In this document: positions 25,861 through 35,051 of the stretch, in pieces
Layout of the letters: every line of letters begins with the position of its first letter
Numbering within the stretch: position 1 is the first letter of the stretch
Notes under the pieces: model-generated
Seen by the model: the letters and a program-made list of their open reading frames with translations, nothing else
What the model was told of the DNA's origin: nothing
The model's database searches: none
Source of the DNA: Nitrospira sp.
GTDB taxonomy: Bacteria; Nitrospirota; Nitrospiria; Nitrospirales; Nitrospiraceae
NCBI GenBank assembly: GCA_024331125.1
Contig: JANDJI010000003.1
Span: 62,001-126,000, forward strand
DNA length: 64,000 bases
Direction: 5' to 3'
Made by a program: the position numbers and the translations under genes

Positions 25861-27247
25861 GGCTGCTTCCTCGATGAGGAATCCGCACGTCGATGCGTGG
25901 ATGTTCGGCTTGGATGGCGGCCGCCAGCGACAGCGCCTGTTTTTCCTCTCCATGCACGACGAAGATCACACCGGGCTCGGGAGTGATTGCTCCGATATAG
26001 GCCAACAGATCGTTGCGATCCGCGTGGGCGGACAGGCCGCTGAACGTTACGACCTGCGCGCGCCTCGGCGTCGGCACCCCGAAAATGGGAACCACATCCC
26101 ACCCTTCCACGAGCTTTCTCCCCAGTGTGTGCTCGGCTTGAAAGCCGACGAACACAACGACGTTCGCCTCGTCTTGAATCGCGTGTTTCAGGTGGTGAAC
26201 GACACGTCCGCCTTCGCACATACCCGATGACGAGATGATGACGCAGGGGCCTTTCATGGTGTTGAGCCGTTTGCTCTCCTCGGGCGAAGAGACAAAACGA
26301 ATGTAGCGCGAGGCGAAGGGATCATCCCCCGATGCGAAGGTTTTGAGTGTATCTTGGTCATAACAGTCTGGATGGCGACGAAAGATCTCCGTGACTTGGC
26401 CGGCCAAGGGCGAGTCGATATAGATGGGGATCGGATCGATTCTCCCCTCACCGATCAATTCCTTGATCCGCATCACCAAGTCCTGCGTGCGGCCCACGGC
26501 GAAGGCCGGCACGATGATTTTGCTTTTGTGGAGTTTGGCATGGGCGATGAGTCCGGCCGCTTTTTGTTTGATCTCTTCTCCGAGTTGTTCGTGCAAACGG
26601 TCTCCGTAGGTGGACTCGACGATGAGGATATCGCAGGACGGCGGAGGATCGGGATCGCGCACGATGGGCATATTGGATCGTCCAAGATCTCCGCTGAACA
26701 AGACCGTCGTCGTGTTGCCCCGCGCGGTGTACTTCACTCTGATCGCCGACGAACCCAGAATGTGACCGGCATCGTGAAAGGTCGCGGTGACCCGAGGGGC
26801 GATCTTGATCTGATCTCCATAACGCTCCCCTTCGAACCGTCGGAGAATAGCGCGGACATCCTTGCTGGTATAGAAAGGCCGGATGCACTTTCCCCTGTTT
26901 CGGTTCTCCCGTTTGTTCACGTAGCGGCAATCGCTTTCTTGAATCCGCGCCGAGTCCTCAAGCATGAGGCCGGTTAAGTCCGCCGTGGCCCTGGTGGCGT
27001 AAACTTTTCCGGAAAACCCGTGCTGCGGCAGAACCGGCAGGGCACCTGAATGGTCAATGTGCGCGTGTGAGAGCAGAACCGCATCGATGGATTTGGGATC
27101 AAATCCCAACGAGCGATTGTGATGAAAACTTTCGTCCCTCCGCCCTTGAAAGAGGCCGCAATCGAAGAGAAGCCTCATGCCAGGAACTTCCATCAGATGC
27201 CGGCTCCCCGTTACCGACCGGGCCGCACCGTGGAAGGACAGTTTCAT
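25850..27247 (-). CDS. MBL-fold RNA-processing exonuclease (beta-CASP/RMMBL)
   Basis: A 465-residue metallo-beta-lactamase fold protein of the beta-CASP group. The zinc motif is HAHIDHSG (H61, H63, D65, H66), with further ligands in TFHDAGHILGSS and LFSGDLGR. The beta-CASP region (IVPAFAVGRTQDLV, SSSGMCEGGRVVHHL) and the final RMMBL motif FSGLSAHADRNDLLAYI with VHGE are all present. Relatives act on RNA as endo- or exonucleases (CPSF73-like). ATG 27247 follows GGAG and overlaps the previous stop as ATGA, indicating coupled translation. Confidence 0.92.
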   Translation of the reverse strand: MKLSFHGAARSVTGSRHLMEVPGMRLLFDCGLFQGRRDESFHHNRSLGFDPKSIDAVLLSHAHIDHSGALPVLPQHGFSGKVYATRATADLTGLMLEDSARIQESDCRYVNKRENRNRGKCIRPFYTSKDVRAILRRFEGERYGDQIKIAPRVTATFHDAGHILGSSAIRVKYTARGNTTTVLFSGDLGRSNMPIVRDPDPPPSCDILIVESTYGDRLHEQLGEEIKQKAAGLIAHAKLHKSKIIVPAFAVGRTQDLVMRIKELIGEGRIDPIPIYIDSPLAGQVTEIFRRHPDCYDQDTLKTFASGDDPFASRYIRFVSSPEESKRLNTMKGPCVIISSSGMCEGGRVVHHLKHAIQDEANVVVFVGFQAEHTLGRKLVEGWDVVPIFGVPTPRRAQVVTFSGLSAHADRNDLLAYIGAITPEPGVIFVVHGEEKQALSLAAAIQAEHPRIDVRIPHRGSSHDI

Positions 27248-28095
27248 GGAGGAAGAACTCCGTTTTGGCTCGCGATCAATTCCCACGCTTCCTGCGCGGT
27301 TTCGGCATAGTGAAACAACTGGAGATCGTGCTCGGCGATGAGACCGTTGTCGACGAGCCACCGCCAATCGATCAACCGCTCCCAGAAGTCTCGCCCGACC
27401 AAGACGACCATGACACGCTCGGTTTTGCCGGTTTGAAGCAGCGTCAGGGTTTCAAACAACTCGTCGAGCGTGCCGAATCCTCCTGGAAACGCCACTAAGG
27501 CTTTGGCGCGCAACAGGAAGTGCATTTTTCTGATGGCGAAGTATTTAAACTGAAAGCTGAGATGGGGCGTGATGTAGGGATTCGGCCGTTGCTCGTGCGG
27601 CAGCGTGATGTTCAAGCCGATCGATTTGGCGCACACGTCGGCGGCTCCTCGATTGGCGGCCTCCATGATTCCAGGCCCTCCACCGGTGACAACCACATAG
27701 TCGCACCGCCCATCGATTTGGCAGGTCGAAGACACGATGCGCCCGAATTCCCGGGCGATGTCGTAATACTTCGACAGTTCGTACTGACGCTTCGCAATGG
27801 CGACTTTGCTCCGAGCTTGGCGATCATCCGGTGAACGAGCCAGTTCCTCCTCCGCCCGTTGAAGTGCCTCCTTCATGACGCGCGGTTCATGGATCCGCGC
27901 GCTCCCGAAGACCACGATGGTCGAGCGGATGCCTTCTTCACGCTGAATCAACTCGGGTTTCAAGAGCTCGAGGCCGATACGAATGGGGCGCAGTTCGTCG
28001 CGCCGAAGGAACTCCGTGTCTTCGAGGGCCGGAATGTAAGAGGACGAGAGCTCGGGCGGGCATGGCGTTTGTGCGTCGGGATTGTCCGTGGACAT
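27244..28095 (-). CDS. LOG family (TIGR00730-like) nucleoside-monophosphate phosphoribohydrolase
   Basis: A 283-residue Rossmann-like protein with the LOG signatures GGGPGIMEAANRGA and PGGFGTLDELFE. Characterised members split cytokinin riboside 5'-monophosphates into base and ribose phosphate, and many bacterial ones act on AMP-type substrates; the old name lysine decarboxylase is wrong for most. It has a longer N-terminal region (about 60 residues before the first strand IRSTIVVFGSARI) than the small LOG proteins. ATG 28095 is used; its stop overlaps the start of the MBL gene. Confidence 0.85.
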   Translation of the reverse strand: MSTDNPDAQTPCPPELSSSYIPALEDTEFLRRDELRPIRIGLELLKPELIQREEGIRSTIVVFGSARIHEPRVMKEALQRAEEELARSPDDRQARSKVAIAKRQYELSKYYDIAREFGRIVSSTCQIDGRCDYVVVTGGGPGIMEAANRGAADVCAKSIGLNITLPHEQRPNPYITPHLSFQFKYFAIRKMHFLLRAKALVAFPGGFGTLDELFETLTLLQTGKTERVMVVLVGRDFWERLIDWRWLVDNGLIAEHDLQLFHYAETAQEAWELIASQNGVLPP

Positions 28096-28158
28096 GGGCG
28101 CATTATAGCGGGATGGCAAGTTCGCTGGAAACTATTATCAAATGCTAGAGCGCAAATG

Positions 28159-28584
28159 CTAGAACGGCCAGAATTCGATGATCGCGTGCTCGTCCGCCTT
28201 TCCAAAAGCGTACGCGTGGACGGTAAGCCGCTTATCGCAGAGAAACTGGACGTGTTCGATATTGATCCCCGTACCGGACAGAGTGAACGTGGGCGAGACG
28301 GGGGAGATGAGTCGGAAGAGATAGCCGAGATTGAGAGAAGCGGAACGAGTCGTGCTCCAGCGGAATTCGGCGATCAGTTGATCGGCTTCCATGGTAATGT
28401 CTTCCGGCGGGCCGAGACGCTCCACCACCTGCTGAAGCGTCGTCTCCCCAAGGCGAATGAACCGCAGGTGCTCGACGGTAATCGGTTCGTTGAACTCCAC
28501 TCGTCTGACCGCACAGCCGGACAGGAACAGAATGAGAATGCCGAGGAGAGCCGCGTTCAGCAAGGATGAGGGACGCACGGTCAT
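28159..28584 (-). CDS. BamE/SmpA-like lipoprotein, copy 2
   Basis: A 141-residue lipoprotein with lipobox LSGC (Cys 24) and a BamE-like alpha-beta core: the helix LRFIRLGETTLQQVVERLGPP is the SmpA/OmlA 'G.t..qV...lG.P' motif. BamE assists outer-membrane protein assembly, but these short paralogues need not. Its start overlaps the stop of the previous, related lipoprotein gene by four bases (ATGA). The two are only distantly similar beyond the motif. Confidence 0.7.
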   Translation of the reverse strand: MTVRPSSLLNAALLGILILFLSGCAVRRVEFNEPITVEHLRFIRLGETTLQQVVERLGPPEDITMEADQLIAEFRWSTTRSASLNLGYLFRLISPVSPTFTLSGTGINIEHVQFLCDKRLTVHAYAFGKADEHAIIEFWPF

Positions 28585-28967
28585 GACCCCCAGGGACGCA
28601 GGGAAAAATCCACCCGGTCGGTCCGTTTGCCGTAAATGACGTCTTGGACGATGCCTTGCTTGTCCAAGAAGATGTAGAGGTTGTCGCTTTTCGCGTTCAA
28701 TGTGAGAAGATTGAACACGAGTAAAATCAAAGCCGGAGACTTTGCATCATAGTAATAGTATTGAAAGATGTCGCGATCCGGCGCCTGGTTGATTCGATCG
28801 GGCGCTCCCAAGAGTTCGACCACCTGAGTGCGATGGGTAACTCCCTTTTCGATTCGCCTGAGGTTCTCTTCGTCAATGGGATTTCCGATCCGCCCCCGAC
28901 TGATGACACAGCCCGAAAGGACCAATGCGAGGGAGAGCAGGAGAATGCCGGTCCGTACGACGATCAT
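28581..28967 (-). CDS. BamE/SmpA-like lipoprotein, copy 1
   Basis: A 128-residue lipoprotein: signal TGILLLSLALVLSGC (Cys 20) followed by the same motif as its neighbour (LRRIEKGVTHRTQVVELLGAPD) and strands FQYYYYDAKSPALILLVF and NLYIFLDKQGIVQDVIYG. Probably outer-membrane anchored. It follows the GNAT gene by 18 bases and overlaps copy 2 by four bases, so the pair arose by tandem duplication and is co-expressed. Confidence 0.7.
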   Translation of the reverse strand: MIVVRTGILLLSLALVLSGCVISRGRIGNPIDEENLRRIEKGVTHRTQVVELLGAPDRINQAPDRDIFQYYYYDAKSPALILLVFNLLTLNAKSDNLYIFLDKQGIVQDVIYGKRTDRVDFSLRPWGS

Positions 28968-28985
28968 ACAACCTCCATTTCCACG

Positions 28986-29495
28986 CTACCTGCGGCGACG
29001 GTTTGTCAGAGACTCTAAAACAAAATCCTGTTCATAGACGATGTATTGTGTCGGCGATAACCCTACGCGCCGATAGACGGTCCTGGCTGTCCGATTACCA
29101 CGCGCCACATAGAGCCTGATCCCGCAGTTTACAGGGTCGCGCCTTGCCTGTTCGAGCACATGGCGGTATAGAGCCCGGTAGATCCCTTGTCGCCGCCACG
29201 CGGGATCAACATAGACGCTTTGGACCCATAAAAATATCCCGTTCCGCCAGTCGCTCCATTCATAGGTGAGCATCAGTTGACCCACGATGCGCCGTCGGCT
29301 CCGTTCCCCGGCTTCCGCGATTATAAACGATCCGAGCCGATGGTCGGAGAGGACTGCGCGGATTCCTTTGCGTAGCCGCGTTTCATCCAGCCGCCTCCCC
29401 TCGGTTTCCCTTGCCATGGCAAGACTCAATGCGACGAGCGCGTTCGTGTCGTCTCGCTTCGCCGGCCGTATTCGCACCATTGGTGTCGTTTTCAT
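28986..29495 (-). CDS. GNAT family N-acetyltransferase
   Basis: A 169-residue acetyltransferase: strand VRIRPAKRDDTNALVALSLA at the start, the acetyl-CoA loop in VQSVYVDPAWRRQGIYRALY (motif A, R-x-x-G-x-Y/A), and motif B in RLYVARGNRTARTVYRRVGL. The substrate cannot be told from sequence. The start overlaps the DUF502 gene stop (ATGA at 29492-29495). Confidence 0.85.
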   Translation of the reverse strand: MKTTPMVRIRPAKRDDTNALVALSLAMARETEGRRLDETRLRKGIRAVLSDHRLGSFIIAEAGERSRRRIVGQLMLTYEWSDWRNGIFLWVQSVYVDPAWRRQGIYRALYRHVLEQARRDPVNCGIRLYVARGNRTARTVYRRVGLSPTQYIVYEQDFVLESLTNRRRR

Positions 29496-30109
29496 GGATC
29501 AGGAGCGACGGCGCTCGAACGGCTGAGCCAGCCGCTCTTGGGCTGATAAAAGCCGGCGGAGAACTCTAATTTCATGGCGTCCTCCGGGGGGAGATTGATC
29601 GGTACAAGATCCCGCTCCGGGATGAAAGCCAAATAGCCGGTAAAGGGATGGATCGCCGTCGGAACGAACACCATGAACAGCGTCGAAGGAGGCGGCTCAA
29701 TTTGGAGAGGCGGCGGCGCCGTGCCCATGACGAATCCAAGCGCCCACAGTCCGTTGCGGGGGAACGGAAATGCGACGACCTTGCTGTTCCCAAACCGGGA
29801 TCTGAAATTCAGCACATCCGTCATTCCTTTCAACGTTAGATAGATGGTCTGCACCAGCGGAATTTGTTCAAGCCGTTGCTCAAGCCGTTCGAGGAGGTTT
29901 TTCCCGATGATGTGGTCTGCTAAGATACCGGCCAGAACAACAATCATCACTAACAGTAACAATCCAATACCGGGTATCGGATCAGTCATATGGCTTCCGA
30001 CGACGCCGTCGAGAGCGTTGAAGAGCGTCAAGAGAATTAAAATGGTGGCCCACGTTGGAACGAGGAGCACCAACCCCGAGAGAAAAGTCTTTGAGAGTGA
30101 ATTGGTCAT
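29492..30109 (-). CDS. DUF502 family inner-membrane protein
   Basis: A 205-residue protein with two N-terminal membrane helices (FLSGLVLLVPTWATILILLTLF and GIGLLLLVMIVVLAGILADH) and the DUF502 soluble part: IPLVQTIYLTLKGMTDVLNF, then FPRNGLWALGFVMGTA and FVPTAIHPFTGYLAFIPE, which are diagnostic. Function unknown; some members affect membrane integrity or channel function. It is the first gene of the operon reaching to the S58 peptidase at 24631. Confidence 0.88.
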   Translation of the reverse strand: MTNSLSKTFLSGLVLLVPTWATILILLTLFNALDGVVGSHMTDPIPGIGLLLLVMIVVLAGILADHIIGKNLLERLEQRLEQIPLVQTIYLTLKGMTDVLNFRSRFGNSKVVAFPFPRNGLWALGFVMGTAPPPLQIEPPPSTLFMVFVPTAIHPFTGYLAFIPERDLVPINLPPEDAMKLEFSAGFYQPKSGWLSRSSAVAPDP

Positions 30110-30278
30110 TAGAGAAAATAGCCGCTTGTTTTCTCACGGACCCATTGCGGTCAAGTGCAGTCTAGCAAAATTTGTTTCCGGAAGGAAAACCGGCTTGTGT
30201 TTTCTACTCCGCCCCGAGGAAGATATTTTCATCGTGACGGTATAGCTTCGTCTTATCCTGAAGAAGGGGACCAGAACC

Positions 30279-30539
30279 ATGTCGATCGATCCTGAACTGC
30301 TCTCGATACTTTGCTGCCCGGAAACCAAGCAAGCCGTGAAATTGGCGGATGATACGTTGCTCTCAACGGTGAACGATCAGATTCGGAGAGGCAACGTCAG
30401 GAACCGGGCAGAGGCGGTCGTAGCGGAACCCCTAACCGGCGGCCTTCTCCGGGCCGACGGGAAGATCCTCTATCCTATTGTTGACGACATCCCGGTGATG
30501 TTGATTGAAGAGGGAATCCCGATCGACCGTTATACCTGA
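30279..30539 (+). CDS. Trm112 family protein
   Basis: An 86-residue protein with LLSILCCPETKQAVKL at the start and GGLLRADGKILYPIVDDIPV near the end, the Trm112/YcaR signature. Family members activate methyltransferases in eukaryotes and archaea; bacterial ones are poorly known. The first zinc site has CCPE; the second Cys pair of eukaryotic Trm112 is missing, as in most bacterial members. Single gene, divergent from DUF502. Confidence 0.85.
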   Translation: MSIDPELLSILCCPETKQAVKLADDTLLSTVNDQIRRGNVRNRAEAVVAEPLTGGLLRADGKILYPIVDDIPVMLIEEGIPIDRYT

Positions 30540-30811
30540 TCCTCTATCCCTGATCTTCGGTTATTCATGCCGGCAACGTTTCCGCTTGAGACTCTGTCCG
30601 GCAAGGAGTTGACAAGGGACCGACATCAGGAGCCGTTCTATCTGCACGTCATTCCCTTGGAACATAGCCGGTTGACACGGAAGTCCTTCCGCAGGAGGAA
30701 ATTGCCCCTTGTTCCGTCGCGTCATGGCTCATTCCTCTTTGTGCGGAGCGAGGCCAGGCTTTCAACCCTCGTATCTTGGCAAAAGACATCCAGACGGATG
30801 GTTCTTTTCGA

Positions 30812-31108
30812 TTATGGGTGGATGATTGTCGCGCTGCCGAGGGGATTTTCCGTTTTCGAGCCGGTTGAGGTGCCGCAATAGGCACAGAGGTACTCATACA
30901 GGATTCCGCTCGGCAAGATCAGCAGCAATCGCTCGCGCGTCGGGGTAGCCGTTTGGCAACGAGGGCAGTACAGAAGGGAAGCCTTCAGCGAGCGAAATTG
31001 GTTCTGAGGTGCTTGTTCCGAGGATCTTGCGGCCGATCCGTACGAGTGCCCGCCGCCCTGCTGCGTAGAGTCTGATGAAGAGTGAAAAGCCCATTCCATA
31101 TTTTTCAT
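30812..31108 (-). CDS. Small zinc-ribbon protein
   Basis: A 98-residue protein with a zinc-ribbon made of CPRC (LLYCPRCQTATP) and CAYC (YLCAYCGTST), spaced 27 residues, after a Ser/Gln-rich N-terminus. Probably a cytoplasmic regulator or an adaptor; no family is recognised. A plus-strand frame at 30567-30881 overlaps its end; the paired cysteines make this one the more likely gene. Confidence 0.5.
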   Translation of the reverse strand: MKNMEWAFHSSSDSTQQGGGHSYGSAARSSEQAPQNQFRSLKASLLYCPRCQTATPTRERLLLILPSGILYEYLCAYCGTSTGSKTENPLGSATIIHP

Positions 31109-31400
31109 TATAGAAATGAAATCAAACGAAGATCAAGTTTAGCCGTTGAAGAAGGTTTCTAATTCGAGAAAGGGAAGAAGCCCGACAACTTACAGCAAAG
31201 ATGATACCGCCGTTATTCGTGAACGAGAGGTAATCCGCGCTCTGAGAAATCAGGTAAAACCGCTGCGGAAGGAAGATCGTCCGGAAACCGTTAGACTATC
31301 GATGCAGCCCTCTTCTCTGCACTTAGATGCACCTTCTTATTCTTATTCGAGAAGCCACCTGAAGGACGGTTCTCAGCGGATAGAGCAAGCTTCGTGGTTG

Positions 31401-31769
31401 CTAGACGGTCGTTTTGGCAGACTCGATCTCGGTTGCGGTAATCAAGCTTCCGAGGTAATCGGCCACAAAATTTAATGCTTCCTCTCGACCGTCGGCCCTT
31501 CTTCCTTTTTCGCGGCGCTGCACAGAAAGCTCGTGCTCGAGATCAGACTTCACTTCCGCCAACACTCTTTGAAGGGAGGAAGGACTCAGATTGGCATCCA
31601 TTTCCTCAAGTTCTTGACATCGATCAAGAACCCAGTTGAGCCCCTCGATTCTGCCGGCATAGTGGTCTTGTTCCGCCGTATCAATGCGCGCCATAGCAGT
31701 GGCGAAGGTTTGCGCCTCGTAAATGAGATTATAGAAGCTGGTTACCGCACGTTGAAGAGAATGATTCAT
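31401..31769 (-). CDS. Hypothetical protein, helical
   Basis: A 122-residue, nearly all-helical, acidic protein (MNHSLQRAVTSFYNLIYEAQ...). Start ATG 31769 lies nine bases after AAAGGAG. The C-terminus (LNFVADYLGSLITATEIE) is amphipathic. No domain recognised; may be a coiled-coil or a dimerising regulator. Follows a similarly small gene 70 bases upstream on the same strand. Confidence 0.55.
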   Translation of the reverse strand: MNHSLQRAVTSFYNLIYEAQTFATAMARIDTAEQDHYAGRIEGLNWVLDRCQELEEMDANLSPSSLQRVLAEVKSDLEHELSVQRREKGRRADGREEALNFVADYLGSLITATEIESAKTTV

Positions 31770-31839
31770 TCTACTTAGCTCCTTTGTCTGCAATTATTAT
31801 ACACGAGAATGAAGGGCCGACAAACAGTATTTTGTCCGG

Positions 31840-32169
31840 TTACGTAAAAAGGAGCGAGTGAAACTCGTTCATGAATCCGTAGTACAGAGGGGCAAAATCT
31901 TTTAAGCAATCGGGGCTGGTTTCCTTGAGCCGCTTGAAAAAAAACACCTGGCTTCTGGGATCTAACTGCTCAAGAAGCTGGCTAAGCTGAGCCATCGTGT
32001 AACTCCCGGACGGCACGCTCAAGACATAATGCACCAGGCGTTCGACAAATTGCTGGGCGATATATTCGCTGCTCAGATAGCCCTCCGGCAACTTGCCCGA
32101 TGCCAAGAACTCATGAAAGGGGATCGCCTGCGCGGCAAATGGAACGGTTTCATCGAGTGGGGAATTCAC
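31840..32169 (-). CDS. Hypothetical protein
   Basis: A 109-residue helical protein with GTG start at 32169 behind AAGGAAGG. Contains FHEFLASGKLPEGYLSSEYI and QVFFFKRLKETSPDCLKDFA. No domain is recognised. It probably forms a unit with the next gene (31769..31401). The nearby IS remnants begin about 350 bases away. Confidence 0.5.
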   Translation of the reverse strand: MNSPLDETVPFAAQAIPFHEFLASGKLPEGYLSSEYIAQQFVERLVHYVLSVPSGSYTMAQLSQLLEQLDPRSQVFFFKRLKETSPDCLKDFAPLYYGFMNEFHSLLFT

Positions 32170-32522
32170 GCTTTATACCTTCCTTATGTATCTCTATCAA
32201 CTCTACTCAAGCCCCAACATGTCGTCAAGTGAGCGTGTTGGCCTATGTCGATGGTATTTGGAATGGTTTTAGGGGGAGCCATTTGTCAGGATGTTTGGGG
32301 CGAAAGGCTGAGCGAGCATGGGGAATTCCCCATGTTGGCATGTTAGTTGGTGGAGTCATACACCCCGACCACCACGAAGGGAAGATTGAAGTCGATGGGG
32401 GCTACGTCAGTGAGGATCGATTCGGCGAGGCTGACCTACAAGTATATGCATATGTAGAAGTTCATCTAACAGCCCAGTAGGGGTCCTCGCCATTGCCCTC
32501 CGAGGGAGAAAAGAGCGAGGAT
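32170..32522. other. Gene-free border of the IS region
   Basis: About 350 bases separating the small hypothetical gene from the IS481 remnant. A plus-strand frame (ending 32480) lacks a recognisable domain; nothing is supported. Confidence 0.35.
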
Positions 32523-33541
32523 ATGACGATCGAGTGGAAGATCGTCAAAACAACTGCGGGTTGGTGGGAGTTGGCGAAACCAACGAGACAACGTCGCCCA
32601 GGTCTGCAAGCGGATAGGGTACAGTCGGGGCAGCTTCTCTCGATTCAGAGCTGTAGGAGACCGGCATCGAGACCGCCTGCCAAGCCATCTCCCGGCAGCA
32701 GCCGATCCTGAAGAACGGAATGCCGCAAGAAGTCGAGGACGTTGTGGTCGCCATGGCATCGAAGAGCTAGCCTGAGACATGTCCTGCTCGACACAGGGCT
32801 CCGCAAGCGGGTACTCACCGTCTTGCCGACGAGCGTCTGCTGCATTGAGCCTGGCACGAGGTGGAAACGATGCGGAAATGGCTCTCGGCCCTCGAAGCGA
32901 AAGGGACCTAAGACTGTCCGATTCTGACCGAGGTCCAAGGGGATGCTCGAACGCGCCAAGGTGGCCAAAGAGGCGCACGGGGAATTCGAGAGCGAGTGCC
33001 TCGGTTCCTGTGGGCCCCAGATACCGTCTCTGCCGGCACGCTAAGGGCGTGGGCCGGATGACTCAGCAAACGTTCTATTGATACGTACTGCGAGGCAGGT
33101 ATGGCGAAGCTCTACGACCGCAACACGCCGCCGCCGATCTGCTCAATGATCGGGTGGTGCACTTCCTCGACGAGCACGGCATCCCCCTGAGCCGCGTCCT
33201 CACCAATCGGAGCATCGAGGACGGCGGGACCTCGGATCGCCATGAGTATCAGTTGGACCGGCGCTGAAAGACATTGTCTGCACACACACCCAAAACCAAG
33301 AGCCCCCACCCCAACGGCCTCTGCAGGCTCTTCCATCACACGCTGCTCAACGAGTGCACCGGACGGCCTTTCAGAAGATGATCTCTCAGACGCTCAACGC
33401 ACTGCATACGGTCTGGGTGCGTGGCTCCCGAATTCTAACAAGCGCCGCCCCCATCAGGGCTGCTGGCGCTACGGCAAGACGCCGATGCAGACATTCGTGG
33501 ACACGGCATCACTGGCTAAGGAGAATATGCCAGCCGCCTAA
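32523..33541 (+). pseudogene. IS481 family transposase pseudogene
   Basis: Across many frameshifts and stops the plus strand follows an IS481-type integrase: start MTIEWKIVKTTAGWWELAK, a helix-turn-helix read as VAQVCKRIGYSRGSFSRF, SRQQPILKNGMPQEVEDVVV, AHGEFESE, FAKLYDR-like AKLYDRNTP, DRVVHFLDEHGIPLSRVLT (second catalytic Asp region) and the C-terminus KRRPHQGCWRYGKTPMQTFV ending at TAA 33541. Full length is preserved but the gene is dead. It borders the foreign-looking gene at 33658..34968. Confidence 0.8.
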
Positions 33542-33657
33542 TCAGGGAATCGCGAGGACTCACCGTCAGTCAGATGAAGTCTTGATACTTACATCCGATT
33601 TTATTTCCACACTGATTGAAAGGACCCCGCAACAAGACCACAACGCCGTTCTAGAAC

Positions 33658-34968
33658 TTAACTGCTTTGAAGATGACCGGCTAGATGCTGACACAAGAAT
33701 TGTAAGTACGCTCCTGCCGCCATAGTATTGAACTCAGGGCGCCAAATTGTTTTTTCATTCGAGAGCTTTTGAGCCACGCCATGAATCACATCAGAAAATT
33801 CGTTAGCATGTAGGTCGAGAGCTGCAGTACACAATAAATCCAGCTCGTAGCAATAAAACTCATGTGATGGAACCGTCATTGCTCGAGCAAACCCTACGCT
33901 AGGGTCAAAGAATGCCCATTCTTCTGATGGGCTACATCCATATTCATCTCGCTCCAGATACCGCAGTTTTCCCCTTCCAGGTTTGATGCCGCCATCGGCT
34001 CTTTGAGATACGATCAGCCTATTTATTGCTTTATAAATTGCCCGGGCGAATTTATCTTTCTTGGACTGATATTTCAGGATGTAGGGCATGGCTAGATATG
34101 TCTGAATGATACTTTTTGTTATCAATGAGTGGTACCAACTCCAAGACTCATGCGGATATGGCCAGCCACCATATGGCAACTGATATGGAATGGCAGAGCT
34201 GGAAATGCGCTGGACTGCACAATCAAGATACATTTCATCTCCCGTTATCTTATAAAGAGACGCTAGTAGCTGCGCGGGGGTACATGCGTGATTCGTGGAG
34301 CCCGATATATGATAAGCAACCAAGTGATCTCCTAGTTTTTTTGCTGCCACTAAAAATCGAGTCTCACCACAAATTTCCCACACTCGCAACAGGGCAAGGC
34401 CAGCGAATGTATATGTGATATCAATGACTGTGTGGCCCTGAAGGAGCAAGTGGCCATCGCCAAACATCCGCTTTTTCAGAAGGTACTCAACGCCTCCAAT
34501 AGCACGTGTCCAATAATCAAGTTTCTTAGTTGCTGTGTGGGCATTCATATACCCCATTGAAATCAACGCGATATTCTCGATTGAGATACCTCTTTTCGCA
34601 TAGCTTGTAAAAGGTTGGGGATACCACGCCCCCTCGGGAGTTCGAAGATACTTATTCATCTCATGAAGGCTTTCAAACCATTTGAGTGTTGCTTCATATC
34701 CTAATGGTATGAATTGATAGATAGGAGCCGCGAACTTGCGATCCGGCACAACAGGATCACCAAAACTATCATGCCCGGTTTTTTTCGTTTTCATCACTTC
34801 CACAATCGAACGAAGTAGAAAACGTGTTCTTCTGAGATATCGAAGAGGATAAGTACGAACAAACCTATTAATCGATACTGGCAGGGGATTGCTATCGTGC
34901 AATCTCCAGATACGACTGTACAATCCATCATCTTGTTTATTGCCATCTCTAAATGAATGAAAGCTCAT
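33658..34968 (-). CDS. Unrecognised 436-residue protein between IS remnants
   Basis: An intact frame beginning MSFHSFRDGNKQDDGL. GC content and codon use are clearly lower than in the surrounding genes, and it is enclosed by IS481 and IS256 pseudogenes, so it was probably acquired. The protein is rich in paired helices with aromatic and Gly residues at their ends (LALLRVWEICGETRFLVAAK, KITGDEMYLDCAVQRISSSA, GGIKPGRGKLRYLE), suggesting an alpha/alpha-toroid or six-hairpin fold such as glycosidases, lyases or C5-epimerases. No catalytic motif is certain. No signal peptide. No neighbouring glycan genes are visible. Confidence 0.6.
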   Translation of the reverse strand: MSFHSFRDGNKQDDGLYSRIWRLHDSNPLPVSINRFVRTYPLRYLRRTRFLLRSIVEVMKTKKTGHDSFGDPVVPDRKFAAPIYQFIPLGYEATLKWFESLHEMNKYLRTPEGAWYPQPFTSYAKRGISIENIALISMGYMNAHTATKKLDYWTRAIGGVEYLLKKRMFGDGHLLLQGHTVIDITYTFAGLALLRVWEICGETRFLVAAKKLGDHLVAYHISGSTNHACTPAQLLASLYKITGDEMYLDCAVQRISSSAIPYQLPYGGWPYPHESWSWYHSLITKSIIQTYLAMPYILKYQSKKDKFARAIYKAINRLIVSQRADGGIKPGRGKLRYLERDEYGCSPSEEWAFFDPSVGFARAMTVPSHEFYCYELDLLCTAALDLHANEFSDVIHGVAQKLSNEKTIWRPEFNTMAAGAYLQFLCQHLAGHLQSS

Positions 34969-35051
34969 GGAGGGCGTGTCAGACTCAGTTGAAATTTCAC
35001 GAAGCGGCTACCTTTGTGGTGCGGTGATCATCGCCAAACAACCACCATCCA

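Noticed and set aside
30567..30881. 104-codon plus-strand frame after the Trm112 gene
   Set aside because: No ribosome-binding site, basic and unstructured product, and it overlaps the zinc-ribbon gene.
31146..31475. 109-codon plus-strand frame starting at TTG
   Set aside because: Weak start, no domain, overlaps the better supported minus-strand gene at 31401.
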